Assembly (NCBI GenBank): GCA_021782065.1
Contig: JAJXVQ010000064.1
Span: forward strand, 1 to 6,437
Direction of reading: 5' to 3'
From: Pseudomonadota bacterium
Lineage (GTDB): Bacteria > Pseudomonadota > Gammaproteobacteria > UBA1113
Length of the DNA stretch: 6,437 bases
This document shows positions 3,880 to 6,437 of the stretch, in pieces. Made by a program: the position numbers and the translations under genes. How positions within the stretch are numbered: position 1 is the first letter of the stretch; each line of letters opens with the position of its first letter. Under the pieces are notes generated by a model that saw only the letters and a program-made list of their open reading frames with translations, ran no database searches and had not been told where the DNA came from.

Positions 3880-6437
3880 CTACCGCCCGCTGGCTTGGGC
3901 CAAATCTTTCAGCTCTCTACTCACCACTGTAAACATAGCGAACTCTATCACATTACTACTTTTTAGCTTCAACATAGTCTGTTTCCAATGAGTCACCACA
4001 GCTTGATTCTTTTCTAGCCATGCCTGATATATAACATCGCCGTCTTTGCTGTCATTTCTTAAATCTTCCATACTGCGTCCCAAATCTAAAATGCTGCGTG
4101 TTAAATCACGATGTAAGAGGTCTATATCGTCTCTTAAAGCAGCTTTGGCTAAAGCATCCCAATTTGTTTCTTCCCTATAGTTTAAGATCAGCTCTTGTAA
4201 ACAAGCCAATTCTAACTCATCAGAAATGATGAAATATATTTTTGCCACATTGTCAATTAGAACTTTATCGTATGCTGCAATATCAATAATATCCAACATG
4301 GGTAGTAAAGCAGGTACAGAAGCTAAATGTTTAGCCGATCGCTCATCGATGTCATATTCCATATACTTCTCTACGGATTGATTAAACATTTCTAATATCA
4401 ATCCTCTAAAATAAGCGGGATATTGCGGACGTAATTTCTCTACCGCGGGTTGGTATACCTTAATGACTGCCTCAACGGTTTCTAGATTACCGCCATTTCT
4501 CAATACCCAGCGTATGGACCTACGCATGAAACGTGCTACCGATAACAGCATTTCATGCTGTATGGTTGCCGGAATTTTATAGTCCATTTCTTCTATCTGT
4601 TTCCACAGGAGATCTACAGAAAAAATGTCCTTGACGATAATAAAGGCTTTAACAATATTGGCGTAACTGGCACCTGTTTGCGAACGCAAGCGAGTTACAA
4701 AGGTAATTCCCATGTAATCTACAATTTTATCGCAGAGCTGTGTCACAATAATTTCACGATACAGACTATGACGAATGATTTCGTCATAAAATCGTTCATG
4801 TAATGTGGCTGGAAATTCAAATTTCACAAATTTAGACACATATGGATCTTCAGGAGCGGATGATTTTAACAATTCTTCTTTAAGGAAGATTTTAAAATAC
4901 GCCAACAATACCGCTAATTCTGGACTGGTTAAGCCTTTACCTGAAACTTTGCGCTCTTGTAGTTCTTTATCGTTAGGCAAAAATTCTATGGATCTATCTA
5001 AGAGACCTACCCGTTCCAAACTTTCGATGACTTGTACAAATAGATCCAAGCTATGTTTAGTTTGTTCTTCGGCTAAACTCACAGCTTGTGTTTGCGTATA
5101 ATTATTGCGTAATACCAACATACCCACTTCGTCTGTCATGCTAACCAATAATTTATTACGTTGTTCTTCAGTAAGTTCCCCTTTAGCGATCACTTGATTT
5201 AATAAAATCTTGATATTAACTTCATGATCCGAACAATCCACACCAGCAGAATTATCGATAAAGTCCGTGACGATGTGCCCGCCTGCTAAGGCATATTCTA
5301 CACGCCCTTTTTGCGTTGCACCTAAATTGCCACCCTCACCTACCACTTTAGCGCGTAAATCGCCGCCGTTGACGCGCAACGCATCATTGGCTTTGTCGCC
5401 TACATCAGACTGACTCTCGGTGCTGGCCTTAATATAAGTACCAATACCGCCATTCCACAGTAAATCGACTTCGGCCTTTAACATCGCCGAGATGAGTTGA
5501 TTAGGTTCCAACGAATCTTTATCAATAGAAAAAACCTTTTTGATTTCAGGTGTTAATTTAATCGACTTTACATTACGCGAAAAAACACCTCCGCCCTGGG
5601 AAATAAGTTTTTCATTGTAATCAGCCCAGGTTGAACGCGGCAATTCAAATAAGCGTTTGCGTTCATTAAAGCTAATCGCTGGGTCCGGTGTAGGGTCGAT
5701 AAAGATGTGGGCATGATTAAAGGCCCCCACTAATTGTATTTGCGTGGATAATAACATACCGTTGCCAAACACATCGCCCGACATATCACCTATACCCACT
5801 ACTGTAAATGGTGTGGTTTGGATATTGCAATCTAACTCTCTAAAATGTCTTTTAACAGATTCCCACGCACCTCTGGCGGTAATCCCCATTTTTTTATGGT
5901 CATAACCCGTTTTGCCACCAGAAGCAAATGCATCCCCCAACCAAAAATTATACTGCAAAGCTACTTCATTGGCATAATCTGAAAATGTTGCCGTACCCTT
6001 ATCTGCGGCCACAACCAAATAAGAATCTGGTTCGTCGTAACAGACCACATCTTTAGGTGGAATAATTTCATTGTTGACGCGATTGTCAGTTAGATCCAAC
6101 AGAGCGCTGATATATTTCTTATAGCAAGTAACGCCTTCTTCGTGAGTTTCTTCACGGCTAGCCTTGGCAGGAAGTTGTTTTAATACAAAACCACCCTTGG
6201 CACCCGTAGGCACAATCACTGAATTTTTAACGCGTTGTGCTTTCATTAAACCCAATATTTCTGTACGAAAATCTTCACGTCTATCTGACCAACGTAAACC
6301 ACCGCGTGCGACTTTACCACTGCGTAAATGTATGCCTTCAAACCTAGGAGCATACACAAAAACCTCAAACATGGGGCGTGGCAATGGCATATCGCTGATT
6401 GCCATGGCATCCAATTTGAAAGAAATACAGTCTTTAT
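3880..6437 (-). CDS. gdhB: NAD-specific glutamate dehydrogenase, 180-kDa class (C-terminal half, partial)
   Basis: An oxidative, NAD+-dependent glutamate dehydrogenase giving 2-oxoglutarate and ammonia. About 851 residues are visible. Relatives such as Pseudomonas aeruginosa GdhB have about 1600, so the N-terminal regulatory half lies past the right edge. The frame runs open to 6437 (a TTG at 6414 is an internal Leu codon, not a start) and enters with the family's LPLPRPMFEVFVYAPR. Catalytic-core motifs follow: ARGGLRWSDR (about 6306-6277), the Lys codon at 6228-6226 in RVKNS, and the catalytic Lys at 6198-6196 in PTGAKGGF. Next are the Asp codon at 5787-5785 in GIGDMSGDVFGNGM, then WNGGIGTYIKAS, VGEGGNLGATQKGR and FIDNSAGVDCSDHEVN. 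The remaining 450 or so residues are the long helical C-terminal domain typical of the class. Lys/Asp roles are by analogy with hexameric GDHs. No frameshift is seen. The promoter is outside the window. Confidence 0.96.
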   Translation of the reverse strand, partial: KDCISFKLDAMAISDMPLPRPMFEVFVYAPRFEGIHLRSGKVARGGLRWSDRREDFRTEILGLMKAQRVKNSVIVPTGAKGGFVLKQLPAKASREETHEEGVTCYKKYISALLDLTDNRVNNEIIPPKDVVCYDEPDSYLVVAADKGTATFSDYANEVALQYNFWLGDAFASGGKTGYDHKKMGITARGAWESVKRHFRELDCNIQTTPFTVVGIGDMSGDVFGNGMLLSTQIQLVGAFNHAHIFIDPTPDPAISFNERKRLFELPRSTWADYNEKLISQGGGVFSRNVKSIKLTPEIKKVFSIDKDSLEPNQLISAMLKAEVDLLWNGGIGTYIKASTESQSDVGDKANDALRVNGGDLRAKVVGEGGNLGATQKGRVEYALAGGHIVTDFIDNSAGVDCSDHEVNIKILLNQVIAKGELTEEQRNKLLVSMTDEVGMLVLRNNYTQTQAVSLAEEQTKHSLDLFVQVIESLERVGLLDRSIEFLPNDKELQERKVSGKGLTSPELAVLLAYFKIFLKEELLKSSAPEDPYVSKFVKFEFPATLHERFYDEIIRHSLYREIIVTQLCDKIVDYMGITFVTRLRSQTGASYANIVKAFIIVKDIFSVDLLWKQIEEMDYKIPATIQHEMLLSVARFMRRSIRWVLRNGGNLETVEAVIKVYQPAVEKLRPQYPAYFRGLILEMFNQSVEKYMEYDIDERSAKHLASVPALLPMLDIIDIAAYDKVLIDNVAKIYFIISDELELACLQELILNYREETNWDALAKAALRDDIDLLHRDLTRSILDLGRSMEDLRNDSKDGDVIYQAWLEKNQAVVTHWKQTMLKLKSSNVIEFAMFTVVSRELKDLAQASGR

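Noticed and set aside
4555..5101. Two plus-strand frames (82 and 98 residues) opposite the glutamate dehydrogenase
   Set aside because: They lie entirely antisense to a highly conserved coding sequence and have no recognisable product.
6412..6414. TTG as the start of the glutamate dehydrogenase frame
   Set aside because: The frame continues open upstream to the window edge with family-like residues, and the visible part starts mid-protein by comparison with the roughly 1600-residue class, so this is an internal Leu codon.

Overview
The window looks like chromosomal DNA of a gammaproteobacterium with moderate-to-low G+C content. Every recognised product is of gammaproteobacterial type: ygfA-like 5-formyltetrahydrofolate cyclo-ligase, a kbl-tdh threonine catabolic pair, and the very large NAD-dependent glutamate dehydrogenase. 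A small lysine/alanine-rich protein lies between them. The A/T-leaning codons and amino-acid catabolic gene set would fit a Legionella/Coxiella-type lineage. That placement is inference, because no rRNA or other strong taxonomic marker is present.

Layout. Positions 1-54 may hold the very end of a 6S RNA gene (weak evidence), followed by ygfA on the plus strand (55-633). Between ygfA and the convergent tdh lies a compact repeat element (about 640-800): a nested imperfect palindrome of about 129 nt, plus a partial tandem copy of its right end. Its last two bases form part of the tdh stop codon. On the minus strand, kbl (3008-1818) and tdh (1821-799) overlap by ATGA and form an operon with a strong extended -10 promoter at 3043-3051. 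The 245-nt gap 3009-3253 carries divergent promoters: one for kbl-tdh (minus) and one for a 187-residue coiled-coil plus histone-H1/AlgP-like Lys/Ala protein (plus, 3254-3817). The latter has a hairpin in its leader and ends in a textbook intrinsic terminator (3832-3860). The rest of the window (3880-6437, minus) is the C-terminal half of a 180-kDa-class NAD-glutamate dehydrogenase whose N-terminal half lies beyond the right edge.

How the genes fit together. Tdh oxidises threonine to 2-amino-3-ketobutyrate and Kbl splits it with CoA into glycine and acetyl-CoA. The large GDH deaminates glutamate to 2-oxoglutarate. Both feed amino-acid carbon into central metabolism and produce NADH. YgfA salvages 5-formyl-THF into the folate one-carbon pool, which glycine also feeds. 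They are separate transcription units, so this is a metabolic theme and not evidence of a single system.

No new defence or mobile system is evident. The most unusual items are the nested palindrome/tandem repeat at 640-800 and the uncharacterised Lys/Ala-rich protein with its structured leader.
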